This document shows, piece by piece, positions 34,147 to 46,200 of a stretch of DNA of 64,000 nucleotides. Position numbers and translations under genes: made by a program. The first letter of the stretch is position 1. Each line of letters opens with the position of its first letter. Below the pieces are notes generated by a model, which did no database searches, was not told the origin of the DNA, and saw only the letters and a list, made by a program, of their open reading frames with translations. The DNA comes from Rhizaria sp. SCN 62-66 (Eukaryota; Rhizaria, unplaced): assembly GCA_001724265.1 (NCBI GenBank), contig MEDY01000024.1, forward strand, positions 1 to 64,000, given 5' to 3'.

Positions 34147-35757
34147 CGCAGGAGCAGGGGCCCAGGTGGGAGCGGGCTTCTTGACGCTCGCGTTCACGCC
34201 CACGCTCTTGGTGGGGGCGCTCGTGGCAGTGCTGTTGGCGGCGTTCTTGCTGCTTGCGAGCTGGGACTCCAAGAGAGCGATGCGGGCGAGCAGAGCGTCG
34301 CGGTCGGCGTGTTTGGCGTCGAACAAAGGCTGGGTCGCAGTGGCCGTCGCAGCGGTATCAGCAGCCACAGGCTCAGGCTTCGTCTCGGTCTTCGTGTGAC
34401 AAACAGGGATAGAAGCAGTCTTAGCCTCGGTCTCAGGCTCAGCCTCCGCTGACGCTACTGCTGGCTCAGCGGCAGCAGTGCTACTGCTGTTTGAGTCATT
34501 GCCCTCGGAAGCGGCTTGACTTTGAGCAGGATCAGCTCCAGGGCCGGCAACGCTAGCGGTGTGTGGCTGTCCCTGCTGCTGCTGTTGCTGTTGTTCTTGC
34601 TGCTGCAGCTGCCCTTGTTGCGGCTGCAAGTACGGCGACTGCTGCTGCTGTTGTTGCTGCTGCAGATAAGGCGACTGCTGCTGCAAGTAGGGGGACTGCT
34701 GTGGCAAATATGCCGACTGCTGCGACAAATACGGCGACGGCTGCTGCTGCTGCTGCTGTGGATACTGCTGCTGCGGCTGCTGTGCCAGATAGGGCGACTG
34801 CTGCGACAAAAACGGAGACTGCTGTGTCAGATAAGGCGACTGTTGATGTGGCTGTGGCAGATACGAGCTCTGTTGCTGCTGATTCGACAAGTACGGCGAC
34901 TGCTGCAGCGGCTGTTGCGGCTGAGACAGATACGTAGACTGGCTCGGTTCCTGCTGCATCTGCTGATATTGCTGCGGTTGCTGGGCCAAGTAAGGCGACT
35001 GGTGCTGCTGCAGCTGCTGTTGTTGTTGCGGGGGTTGCTGCTCTTGATAAGGCTGGTGCTGCTCGGGTGGTTGTTGCATCGAAGGATGAGACTGAGACTG
35101 AGATTGAGGCTGAGGCTGGGGTTGGGGTTGAAGTTGCAGCTGCTGCTCAGGTACAGGTTGTTGCGGCGCCGGCGTCTGCAGCGGCTCAGGTGCCTGTTGC
35201 TGAGGCTGCTGCTCTTGCTGGTGTGCCTGCGGCTGTTGCTGATTCTGCTGCTGTTGTGGTTGCTGTTGTTGCTGCTGTTGCTGCTGAGGCAAGCCATTAG
35301 GGAACCAGGAGAACTTCTTGGATCCCGCGGCCGCAGCAGCACCGCCGGCGCCAGCGGTCACTGCACCACCAGCGTCAAGAGCTGGTGCAGCAGCAGCAGG
35401 GGCCGCGGGGGCAGCAGCCGCTGTGGGAGCAGCAGCGGCGGCGATCGGCGAGTACGAGTGCGCAGAGTTGTCGTCGTCGAGCCACGATGCGGGCTTGCCG
35501 GGCGCTGTTTGCTGCGGATACGGTTGCGGAGGCGCTAAAAAGGAAGCGAAGCCAACGCCAGCGCCAGAGCCGGCGCCGGAGCCAGCGCCAGAGTTAAAGC
35601 CAGATCCAGCATTCGTGTTTGAGGTGGGGTGCGGGGCTCCGGGAGCTCCCGGAGGGAACATAGAGGATGTGGGAGACAAAAAGCTCGAGTCGGAGTCATC
35701 AAGCCATGAGGACCGCGGCGCGGTGTGCGCGGGGGCGGGAGGCCCGAAGAAGGACAT
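26054..35757 (-). CDS. Giant disordered scaffold with central coiled coil
   Basis: Three exons, 35757-33916, 33763-33284 and 33121-26054, with phase-0 introns of 152 and 162 bases (donors GTACGG, GTACGT; acceptors TTTCAG, CTACAG), give about 3,129 residues. I do not recognise the protein. Exon 1 starts MSFFGPPAPAHTAPRSSWLD, repeats a W-L-D-D motif, carries Gln-rich SPYL repeats, and ends in a likely coiled coil (ALSAENAGLRHSLLVAEAEA) continuing through exon 2 into exon 3 (ELTAECLELELALQHALTVA). The long tail is Asn/Ser/Ala/Gly-rich and studded with acidic-phenylalanine motifs: YDEFEDN, DPFADQ, FEFEDN, FEFADN, DFAEFG, FGDFGS and the exact C-terminus DDEFGADF. Such motifs bind clathrin-adaptor appendages in endocytic proteins, so a trafficking scaffold is a possibility, not a finding. 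The reading frame across splices is the main evidence. Confidence 0.8.
29425..29485 (-). repeat. Poly-Gln tract (CAG/CAA)
   Basis: A run of about 18 glutamines, encoded by interrupted CAG and CAA codons, within the giant scaffold protein's exon 3. Confidence 0.85.
34108..34146 (-). repeat. Perfect (GTCGGC)n coding for Ala-Asp repeat
   Basis: Six or more perfect hexanucleotide units encode an alternating Ala-Asp run between two coiled-coil segments of the scaffold protein. Perfect units suggest recent expansion and likely length polymorphism. Confidence 0.9.
34620..35015 (-). repeat. Tandem Q-Q-S-P-Y-L peptide repeats
   Basis: About a dozen imperfect copies of a short unit built on (Q)SPYL followed by glutamines, with variants STYL, SSYL, SPFL and SAYL. 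The regularly spaced tyrosine in a Pro/Gln background resembles phase-separating or SH2/SH3-targeted repeats; neither role is shown. Confidence 0.85.
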
Positions 35758-36521
35758 CCTAGCGCGGTGGAAAGAGTCGATTGAGAGGTGGTGGACTGTC
35801 TGGGATATGAGTCGAAATAAAACAAGGACACGAGGAGGAAGATGGCCTTCAGTTTAAACTCTATAAAGGATTCTAAGCAAGTTGTCAGTATAGTTTCGAC
35901 AAATCATGTTTTTAATGATGTTGACGATAAAATTAGGTCTGTGGAGTGGTGCAAATTTGAAGTCTCGGTCAGCGATAACCGTTTGCGACTGTGACTGAAT
36001 GCAGCCCACGGTCATTGCCGAGCCGGCCGTTTGCGACTGCGGTCGGTGTCTCGGACGATCCGGTGAGAGCGCTTCTGTTCGGGCCGTCATTAAGGTATTT
36101 AGACGACGTGTGTGAGGGGTATGACAAGATGTTCGCGTAGATGCTGATGGATTTGATATTTCCCTTTTGCCGTATGCGAGATTTGGGGAGCTTGGGAACG
36201 AAAAATGCGTTTCTGTTGCGATGCCCAAGTCAATACCTTCGCTGCCACTCGCCCCACTCGTCAAGGTTGCATAGCCCACCTTAAATGTCAAGATGTGACC
36301 CGATATATGAACCATGTAATGCGTCTAAAGGCTATGTATAAGCCGGCACCTTTATATTTTTAGCCGAGCCTGATATCTGCGCTATATCCTTGCTGTTTCA
36401 TCCCAGCCACACCCTCGTCACCGCTCCTCTCACTCAAACCTTGACGTCTCCCTGTATATCTCCCCCGCCCGATCTCAACCGGACCTAACAATGTTTTCTT
36501 GTGCCGTATACGTGTTCATAG
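35758..36521. promoter_or_regulatory. Divergent promoter, scaffold gene and pyruvate kinase
   Basis: This 764-base region lies between divergent genes. It holds a 13-base direct repeat CCGTTTGCGACTG (35979-35991 and 36027-36039) and a TATA-like TTTATATTTTTA at about 36350. A 12-codon upstream ORF (36491-36529) overlaps the pyruvate kinase ATG unless a 5' UTR intron ending TTCATAG removes it. No other gene is seen. Confidence 0.5.
35979..36039. repeat. Direct repeat CCGTTTGCGACTG, two copies
   Basis: Exact 13-base copies at 35979-35991 and 36027-36039, 48 bases apart start to start, within a divergent promoter. They are candidate transcription-factor sites. Confidence 0.8.
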
Positions 36522-36529
36522 ATGAGTAA
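36491..36529 (+). other. Upstream ORF overlapping pyruvate kinase start
   Basis: ATG 36491 opens a 12-codon frame ending at TAA 36527-36529, eight bases into the pyruvate kinase ORF in another frame. If the 5' leader is unspliced here it would limit initiation at 36522. The bases before 36522 (TTCATAG) could instead be a splice acceptor. Confidence 0.5.
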
Positions 36530-39229
36530 CGAACCGCACTTGCCCGTCGTGCCCCTCCCCGAGGTGGTGAACCTGGCCCCCGGCATGACCCGTCAGCGCA
36601 CCAACGGCCACTTCTCGCCCCTCGTGTCCCCCTACATCGTTCCTGAGCACAACCCCACGAACCCTCTCTCGCCCAACGACGCGCTCATCCTCGAACCCCA
36701 CGTTGAGGCCGCCGAGCCCGTGCTTGCCGCTTCCCCGTCTGGCGGCCTCACGGGCACCAGCGACCTCGTCACCGGTCTCGCTGACGACTTCGCGTGGTTC
36801 AACCCGCGTAACCTCAACTCGCGCGCGCGGTACAACTTCCTCGCCCAGCTCGCGTCCATCTCACCCCTTGCCGTCCCACCTACGGCCCACGAGCGCACGC
36901 GCAAGACCGGCATCATCTGCACCATCGGCCCCAAGACCAACTCGCCCCAGGTATGCTACAAGAGCCAGTGAGCTTCATATCACTATGTTACCATACTGTG
37001 TATTTGTGCTTTTTTCATCTAGATCGATCGCGTTGTTCTTGAAACTATGCTCTGCGTCTTGTTTTCAAGTCTTTTTCAGTCAATCACTCACTTTTCCCGT
37101 CTCAATCGCCCTGTTTTCTTGTTCTTTCTTTCTTGTGTGACTGACAGGCAATCGCGACCCTGCGCAAGGCCGGTATGAACGTGATGCGCCTCAACTTCTC
37201 CCACGGCACGTACGAGTACCACCAGTCCGTGATCGACAACCTCAAGGCATCTTACGCCATCTGGCCCGGCCCCGAAGTCGCCGTCGCACTCGATACCAAG
37301 GGCCCCGAGATCCGCACTGGCCGCACCGTCAACGACGCCGACGTGCCGCTCGTCACGGGCGAGGAGCTCACGCTCTCCACGGACAAGGAATGGTTCGACA
37401 AAGGCTGCGCAACGTGCATCTACGTCGACTACCAGAATCTGTCCAAGGTTCTCAAGATCGGCTCGTTCATCTACGTCGACGACGGCCTCATCAAGCTCGA
37501 GGTCACCGCTATTGCCGGCACCACCGTCACCACCAAGATCGTCAACGGCGGCCTCATCTCCTCCCGCAAGGGCGTCAACCTCCCCGGCACGCCCGTTGAC
37601 CTGCCTTCGGTTTCCGAGAAGGACAAGAACGATCTCCGCTGGGCCGCCGAGCGCGGCATCGACTTCATCTTCGCCTCGTTCATCCGCAATGCCGCCGCCA
37701 TCCAGGTACGTAGTGTTCACTATTACAACTGCGTTGATGTTATATCATACTTTGAGTGATGTTATTGATCAGCTTGTAGATGTGGTTCTGGTTTATAAAA
37801 GCAATCGCTGGCTTCGCTCTAGTTCGAGATTCAATTACCATCATCGCCATATCTCACTTCTTGTATTCTATTTTTAAACGAATTTGTATGTTGATGCTAT
37901 GATATACTTGATGCGCAACAGGAGATCCGCGACGTGATGGGCCCGGCTGGCGCGCGCACGCAGATCATCGCCAAGATCGAGAACCAGCAGGGTCTGGACA
38001 ACTTCGACCAGATCCTCATCGCCACCGACGGCGTCATGGTGGCGCGTGGCGACCTGGGCATCGAGATCCCCGTCGAGAAGGTCTTCTTGGCGCAGAAGAT
38101 GATCATCGCCAAGTGCAACATCCTCGGCAAGCCCGTCATTTGCGCCACGCAGATGCTCGAGTCGATGACCACCAACCCGCGTCCGACGCGCGCCGAGGTC
38201 TCGGATGTCGCCAACGCCGTCATGGACGGCGCCGACTGCGTCATGCTTTCCGGCGAGACCGCCAAGGGCAACTTCCCCGCCGAGTCCGTCGCCATGATGC
38301 ACACCATCTGCAAGGTCCGTCAAGTGAAATCGCTGAACAACGAACTTATAAATGACTAAAACACGCTTTATAATGTATCTCTTGTATATCGCACACGTAT
38401 AATCTGAATACGCACAATAACGCAAAGAACTGTGTAATCTATCGGTATTCCTAAATTCACTTTGATCATGATAATTCTGTTGTCATATGTATCTCCTCCA
38501 TTCTAACATAACTCCCTTGCTCTCTTTTGCTCTCGACTGACACTGCTCTACAGGAGGCTGAGTCCGCCGTGTCGAACAACGCGCATTACCGCGCCATCAC
38601 GGACATCCACCCCGAGATGTTCCAGACCTCGGAGACCCTCGCCGGCTCGGCCGTCAACGCCGCCTTCACGCGCTCGCTCAAGGCCATCATCGTCTTCTCT
38701 ATGACGGGCCGCACCGCGCGTCTCGCGGCTAAGTACCGCCCGTCGTGCCCCATCATCTGCGTCACCACGGACCCCATCACCGCCCGCCAGAGCTGCGTAC
38801 GTCGCCTTTATCATCACGCTGCCCTCGCAATATTATTGAAACAAGTGTTGAGCTTTGACTAAAGTCGACGAGAGGTGTTATTGTGATTTATCGACAATAT
38901 CCGTCTTTCATGTAACATGTGTTGCATATGACCTCAAATCTCACCTATTCTTCTCTTTTTTTTCTTTGTTTTTTTTTCTTATCTACTGATTTGTGTATCC
39001 TTGCGCTGTCCAGATGTCTCGCGGCGTGTACCCCGTGCTCGTCAAGGAGGCCTTCGACGCCAACAGCATGACCTGGCTGTCGTACATTGAGCGCCAGCTC
39101 CAGGCCGCCGTCGAGTGCTGCATCGACGGCCCCATCCAGATGCTCCAGCAGGGTGACGTTTGCGTCGTCATCCACGGCTGGGCCGGCGGCCGCGGCCACT
39201 CCAACACCATGCGTCTCATCGTCGTCTAA
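36522..39229 (+). CDS. Pyruvate kinase
   Basis: Converts phosphoenolpyruvate and ADP to pyruvate and ATP in the cytosol. Five exons, 36522-36950, 37148-37705, 37922-38314, 38554-38796 and 39014-39229, are joined by four phase-0 introns (donors GTATGC, GTACGT, GTCCGT, GTACGT) and give 612 residues. Signatures: [48 protein letters not shown], catalytic-Lys [65 protein letters not shown] and C-terminal [11 protein letters not shown]. Glu in KGPEIRTG is the residue associated with potassium dependence. The first 130 residues before the TIGP motif are about 80-100 longer than in typical enzymes and lack a clear targeting signal. The ATG follows TTCATAG, so a 5' UTR intron is possible. Confidence 0.97.
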
Positions 39230-39281
39230 GCGAGTCTAAGCGACGGAGTCTAAGTGTCGGTTGGAGTGCCAAGGATCTAAG
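39224..39281 (+). repeat. GTCTAAG cluster at the pyruvate kinase stop
   Basis: GTCTAAG occurs at 39224-39230 (spanning the TAA stop), 39234-39240 and 39248-39254, with TCTAAG again at 39276-39281. It is the core of the word dispersed elsewhere in this window as GTCTAAGGG. Confidence 0.8.
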
Positions 39282-40218
39282 TAGTGCTTGCGCATATGGA
39301 TGCGGTTTCATGCAACACAACAACGCAGTGTATCGGTGTCATGTGGGCTTACTCATGTGATCAAAGCACCACTAAACTGTTCTGCGCTGCTGTCTGTTGT
39401 ATGTTAGTTTGTTAGTTGCTGCTGCTGAAAATAGGCAAAGAGATCCAAACAGAACAATTGTTGTCGCCTGTTACGTCTAAGTTTAGTAATAATGTTGTTG
39501 TTATTATCGAATTTTACTCATATTTTTGGTTTTAATCACACTCGAACACACACATACGCCACGTGCGCACACGCTCACATGTACAGGGTATAAGAATAAC
39601 ACTAAACAATCGCCTCAAAAGCAAATTAGTTTGACTATGACTACATGATACGTATAATACAAGGTTTATATTAGCATATCACTCTGAACCCCCCAGATTC
39701 ACGCCTGTGACAACCTAGGTAAATAACGGCGACCTAGCTTGTGTTGGACTTAAAAGAGAGTGGTGCCCTCTTGATATCGTGCAAACCAGTAAAACAACAA
39801 AACGAGGACATCAAGGGCATCAGTGAAAGTATAACATGCACACATAAGCTATAATTCATAGGAATTGCTTTCAGCGCTTTTGTTTCTTGTGGGAGTGAGT
39901 GAGATGTAAAAGAGGAACTGTTACGCATGAGTTCCGGTGACTGGGTACGAATACAGTGTCTGAGTCTTCTCCTTCCTTGGCGAGAGGCCAAATAAATGGT
40001 TGGCTACAGTGCAACACAGTCGTCGTGTAAAACGCTGATGTTGAATTATATACATCAGATTTCTTTTAATAGCACAACTTGCTAATAACACCCCCTTAAT
40101 ATAACTAACAACCGTGTGATTCACGTCCTTCCTTCCCAGCTTCAGTAACAGCTATCTTGCCTCGTCGGCTCTCTCTTCCACCCTACATTGTGCGTCGCGA
40201 CCGCGCCCCCGTCGCATC
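39230..40218. other. Intergenic between tandem plus-strand genes
   Basis: About 990 bases of AT-rich sequence hold the pyruvate kinase 3' UTR and the promoter of the next gene. A CA-rich patch lies at about 39537-39580. No gene or RNA is seen. Confidence 0.5.
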
Positions 40219-43200
40219 ATGTCGCGTCCCGCGGCTTCTTCCAAGCCGAATCCGTCGCGCTCCTTGCGCCAGCAGTCCTCGTCATTTCTGCTGCCAGCAA
40301 ACGATGCTTCCTCGCACTACCCGTCATCGTCAGCCTCCGGGCTTAACAGCCTCGGCGGCCCCGGCGCAGGCTCCAGCTCCTCCGCGTCCTCGGCGGCGAT
40401 GCTGATGTCCCTCCGCGCGCTTCCGCCCGCGGCCGCGGCCGCCGCGGCTGCTGACTTTGACGGCGCCGTGAGCGGCGAGATCGCGACTCTGATCGCGCAG
40501 GCCTCGAGCCACAGCCCCGGCGGCGTCGGGAGCCTTGGCGCCGCGCTCCCCGGAGCCGGCGTCGGCGCCGGCGCGCGCAACAGCGAGGCGGTTATCTTGT
40601 CCGAGCTGGAGGCCGCCGGCGCCGCCGTCACAGCCGGGTTTGCGACTGTGGCCGAGGCCGTCGCTGCGGGGGTCGTGTCGCCGAATGCGCTCAACGCCAA
40701 CGCGCGCAGCAAGCGGAACAAAGGCGTGAAGAATGTGGCCCGCCGCCGTCGCCGTGAGCAGCAGCAGCAAGAGCAGCAGCAGTTCAACGGCGCTGATATC
40801 GGCGACATCAATATCAGCGATCTCGACGCCGACAACTACTACGACGACGACAGCGACGGCGCGCCATTTGACGCCCTCCAGAACAACAGCAACAGCGACA
40901 GCGACGGCGACGGCGACGGCAACACCAACAGCGACGACGACGGCGCTCCCGCGGGCTCCGGCGGCTGCGGTAACAGCAGCAGCAGCCGCAAAGCCAAGGG
41001 GGACAAGAGCGGCGCGCGCCCCCGCTTCCTCCCCGCGCCGGTGCTAAAATCCCTCTCGCTGCCGCCGCCGCCACTGCCGCACCAGTCTGCCGCCGCCTCG
41101 GGCTCCGGCGCCGCCGCCAGCGCCCTGGGCAGCGCCAGCGCGCTCGCCGCGGCAGCCGCGAGCGGTGGCGGCATGACCGCGGCCTCGGCCTCGGCGGCGG
41201 CGCGCGACCGCCGCGCGCTGCTCGTGGCCGCCGCCACGGCGTCGCTGACCGGCGACGCGTACGCCGCCGCGCTGGCCGCCGCGCGCGCGCGCCACGCGCA
41301 GGAGCGCCGCGCCACGGCCGCGCCGCTGCTGTTCCTGGGCTTCGACGGCGAGCCCATCGCGCCGGGCTCCGCGCTCGAGGCGCTGCTCGTGTGGTATATC
41401 CGCAGCAAGCCTGCGCTGTGGGGACACGCGCTCGCGCGCGTGTGGAGCGACGCGGAGCCGTTCCACGTCGATCTGGCTCAGGCCGCGGCCGCGTTCGCGA
41501 CGACGGCGAGCGTGGCGACTGTCGCGGGCATGGCGGCCGATTTCACCACGAACGGAAACGGAAACAACGGCAGCGCGAACGTGAATGGCGGCAATGGCGC
41601 CGGCGCTGGCTCTGGTAACAGTAGTTCTGCTGCGAACAACGGCAGCACTATTAGAAATAGCTTAGGCAGTGCGTTCGAGTACTATAGCCAGATTGTGTCC
41701 ACGCAGTCGCATGCACAGACGCAACAGATTCTTTCGCTTGCGCAAGAGCAACAGCAGCTGCAGCAGCAGCAGAATGGCAGCAACACGAGCTCTAAAACGA
41801 ACTTTGCGTCAAAAAACGGCGGCAGTAGCGCGCCGATCAGTCGGAAGCATCGCGGCAACTTGGCCACTGCCGCTGCCGTCGCATTGGCGAACCTCGCAAC
41901 ACCGCAAACCTCTGCAACTGCTTCTGTCAACACGGACAACGCGAATCTGAGCAGTGCCAGTAGTAGAAACTCGGTTAACACCGCTGTGTTGGCGATAGTT
42001 CCTCCACCGGCAACTCTCACCCCCGTCCCTGTCTCGGCCAACCCCGTAGCGGCGTCTAAGTATCCCCTCAGCCCCAGCAGCAGCAGTGCCTTCTCTAACA
42101 GTACTCCTAGCGCTGGTGCATACCCGAGCAACGAGACCGCCGCGGCAGACGCGCTCGCACATGCGACGGCGACTGCCGCTGCCACTGCCTACCCCGCCCG
42201 GCTCGTGGCCGCGGCGGCCGAGGTCGGGGCTGCGGCCGCGCCCGCGGTGCTCGTAGCCGCTGCCGCGGTGGCCACGGGGGCGCCCGTGGCTGTGACCGTG
42301 GGCGGCACGGGTCCCGCGGGTTCCCAGGCGACTGCGAAGCGTGGTTCTGGTGTCGGTTTAATGGACAACTTGAGCAGCAGCAGCAGTAGCCAGCTGCGCC
42401 TAGATCCGTCTAAGGGCCACTTAGACGCGGCCTCGCAGACGGAGCATGAGCGAGAGCAGGAGCAAGCGCAGGAAAGCAAGACTGACACCGCCAACGCTGG
42501 CAGCTACAGCAATAGCTGCAATAGCAACGGCGTCGTGCTCTTCACAGTTGGCTTCACGCCAGTGGGCTACTCGTGGTCGCCACCCTTGCCGCCACAGCTT
42601 ACCCACTTGCACCCCGCGACCGTGCCCCTACACTCCGCCAACAGCGGCAGCGGCAGCGGCGGCTACCAGCAGCAGCAGCAGCAGGAGCAGCAGTTGCAGC
42701 AACAGGGCGGCTACTACGACGCCTCCAGTAGCGCCAACGGCGGCGCGGCGCGCATCGCGAGCGTCGGCGCTGCGATGAATCTAAGGGGCGTGGGCACTTA
42801 CCCGCACAACTGCCGCGCGCAGGCGCTGGGCTATCCCACCGTCACGCACCACCAGTCGCTGCCCGCCATCGCCACGAGGCTCGCGCAGTTCGCCCCGGCG
42901 GCGGTGCAGTCGCCCGTACAGTCGCTTTACGGTGGCGCCAACAGCTACGCCAACGCAGACTCTCTCTCGGGCTCGGGCTCGGGCGCTGGCTCGGGCGCTA
43001 AGGGCAGTGGCACCGGAGTCGGCGCTGTCGGCGGCGGTGCTCCCGCCGCCGCCACCGCTGCGGCCGCCGCCACCGCCGCTGCCTCCGCCGCGGCTTCCGC
43101 GTGCGCGCCCGCCGCCCCCGCGGCCGCTGCCGCCGCGGGCGCCGCCGCCGCCGTCACACTGCTCGCGGTCGCGGCCTCTGCGCGGCCCCCCGTCGTCGCC

Positions 43201-46200
43201 GCCGCGGGCTCCCTCGCCGGCAGTGGCGGCGGCGGCGGCGGCGGCGGCGGCGCTCTCGCGCTGGGCGGCGGCGCAGGCTCCGGTGCGGGTGCCAGCGCGG
43301 GCGGCGCGGACGGGGACGACTGGGTCACGCAGGCCGTGCTGGGCAACAAACCGCGCGCGCGCCGCCGCGCCGCCGCCGCAGCCGGCGCTGGTGGTGCCGG
43401 CGGCGGCGCCGCCAGCGGTGGGAATGCGGGCGCGAGCGGCGCTGACGCGGACAGCGCTGGCCGCAAGGCTGCGCTGCCGACCGCGGGCAGCACCGCGAAC
43501 GGCAGCGGCAACGGCGGCGGCAATGGCGGCGCTGGTAAGAACGGCAGTGGCAACAAGGGCAACGCTAGCGCCGGCCAGAGCGGCAGCGCGAGCCGCGTCG
43601 CGCTGTACGCGGCCGGTCTGTCGCAACCGCCTCTGCTGGCCGCCGCCGCGGCCGCCGTGACCGCGGGCGCGGTGTCGCTGATGCCACGCGCAGCCGCCTG
43701 CCCTCTCACCTCTTCCTACCAAGCCGCCCTGAACAACAACAGCAACAGCGGCGGCGGGTCAAACGGCGGCGGCGGCAGCGGCGTGAGCCCCGCGGCGCCG
43801 TGGGCCGTGCTGGCGCGCGTCGCTCCCGCCGCCGTGCTCCGCTGCGACGTCCGCCCGCTGCTGGCCGTGCTGTCGAGGCGCCGCGGCGGACTTGCGGCCG
43901 CCGCGGCGCTGGCCGTGGCCCCTGCGCGCGCCAAGGAACGCGTGACCGCAGGCGCCGTCGCCGGGAACGCGTTCAAAGGCGGCGCACGCGGCGGCAGAGG
44001 CGGCGCGGCGGCGGCGATGGTGCGCGGGAGGCACGCCAGGCACGGGTCAATCTTACCGCTTCTCGCGCCCGTGGCGGCGACGTCGGCGGCAGCGGCAGCG
44101 TCGTCGCTGAGGCAGTCTAACAGCGGCAGCAAGCCTGACGGCGACGCGAGCGACGCCGACAGCGACGCCAACGACGCGGGCGGCAGCAAAGCGACAGGCG
44201 CAGACGCGAGAGACGCCGCGAAGAGCGCCGCGACTGCTGCTGCTGCTGCTGCTGCTGCTGCAAGCGGCGGCGACGACAAGCAGAAGCAGGACCAGGAGCC
44301 CGAGCCGCAGCAGCAGCAGCAGCAGCGCGGCCGCCGGCGCCGCAGCACCGCCAACTCCGGCTCGCTGCTGCTCTCGTCCTCGCGCCTCACGCCCGTGCCG
44401 CTGGCGCTGGCGCATCCCTTGGTCCGCGCTTCGGCCGCCAAGGCGCTGGCGGCCGCGCTCTCCCCGCTGCCGCCCCCGGCTCCCTCCCACGGCGGCGGCG
44501 GCGGCTCCGGCGGCGGCCCCAGTGCCACCGCCGCGGCCGCCGCAGCCGCGGCCAGCGCTGCGATGCACAACAACGCGTACAGCAGCGTGAGCGATCACAG
44601 TGCGGTCGGCGCGGTCGCGGCGGCAGCGGCCGTGGCAGCGCTGGCGTCGGTCTCCGCCACCGTCGCGCCGCTGTCGCGCGCGCGCGAGTTCGCCGTGGCG
44701 TCAGCCGCGACTGTGCGCTCGCTGACACGCCGCGCGACCAGTCTGAGCGTCCCTTACAGCTGCGGGCTCAGCGCGCAGGACGGGACGAGTCTGAGTACCC
44801 CCTTAGTCTCAGGACTCAAGCCGCCGACCGTGGGCCAGGGTGTCCTCGCGCGCCGCTACACCAGCCAAAGCGGCGGCCACGCAAGCAGCGGCGGTGGCAG
44901 CAGCACCAACGGCGGTAGCAGCGGCAGCAGCAGCCACAGCAACAGTCGTGGTCGCGGCGGCCACGGCAGCGTGTTGACGGCGGCGGCCACGGCGGCGGCC
45001 AACTCCAACAGCAGCCTTGTCGCGACCGCGGGCGTCAACGGCAGTGGCGGCGTCGGCGGCTGCGACTGGCTGTTCCTGTCGCCGTTTGTGACGCCCGACG
45101 GCGCTGGCGTCGGCGGGCCTGGCAGCGCGAGCTACTGCGGGCTTTTGCCCGTCAGCTGCGGCTACGCAGGGCTGCTGACGACGGAGCAGGAGGACGAGGA
45201 GGAGGACGACGACGAGGACGAAGACGGCAGCAACAGTGCCAACAACCAGGCACTCCCGCAGCAGCAGCAGGAGTTGGCGAAGAGCCCGAGTGCCAGCCTC
45301 GTCTCCTCTCCCGCGAACGCCGGCGCGGGCAACGCGAGCGCGCGCCTCGCCTCCAGCCCGCGCGCCGCCGACAGCGTCCCCCTCCCTGGCCACACCGGCG
45401 GGAGCGGCGCTGCGATGGTGGCGACATCGGTGACCGCGACGGCGCTCGCCGCGGCGGGCGCTGCGCTGACCGCGCTCGGCTGGGGCTCGGCGCACGGCCA
45501 CTTGCTCACGATCGCCCCGCGCGACGCCTTCGCCACCAAGCTCTACAGCAACAACAGTAATAGCAATGGTAACAACCACAACAACAGCAGCATGAGCGCG
45601 ATGGCGATGGCGAACTTGCATGTGCGCTCCGTCACACTCACGGTCGACAGCGCCTTGTCGCTGCTCGCGCCGTTGCCCTCCGCCGCCGCCGCGGCCGCGC
45701 TGTTCCCCCGCGCCGCGACTCACGCGCTCGCGTCGCCGGCGCTCTGGCGGCCCTTCGCGCCCCTGCCTGGCGCCGCGCTCGCGCACGCGCAGCTCCTCCT
45801 CAGAGCCTCCTCTTCCGCCGCCGCCGCCGCTGGCAATCAGTTCCCCGCCGACGTGAGCGGTGCCGACAGCGCTGCCGGCGGCGCGCGCGGTGGGCGGGCC
45901 GGGGTGTGGAACCCGGCCGCGTGGGCACGCTTCCTCGCCTCCCCGGCCGCGCCCGCGCTCTTCCAGCGGCTCATCGTCGTTGCGCACAGGCAAGTCCTCG
46001 TCTCGGCTGCCGCGGCCACCGCGCGCGCCGCCGCCGCGGGCGAGCTGCCCGCGCTCAACGCCAACGCCAGCACGGCCTTCGCGGTGGCGGGCGCGACCGG
46101 CGTGGTCACTGCGGACGATGCGCTGTCCAAGGCCTCATCGGCTTCGGCGGCCGCGGCGGCCGCGTCGGCGGCGGAGGCCGAGGCTGATGCTGAGGCTGCG

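Noticed and set aside
37088-37720. Minus-strand open frame opposite pyruvate kinase exon 2
   Set aside because: Its antisense runs through exon and intron, its composition mirrors the kinase codons, and it has no motif.
44809-45993. Minus-strand 394-codon open frame inside the giant gene
   Set aside because: It consists of Arg/Gly/Ala repeats from antisense reading of low-complexity GC-rich DNA. Several similar shadows occur along the same exon.
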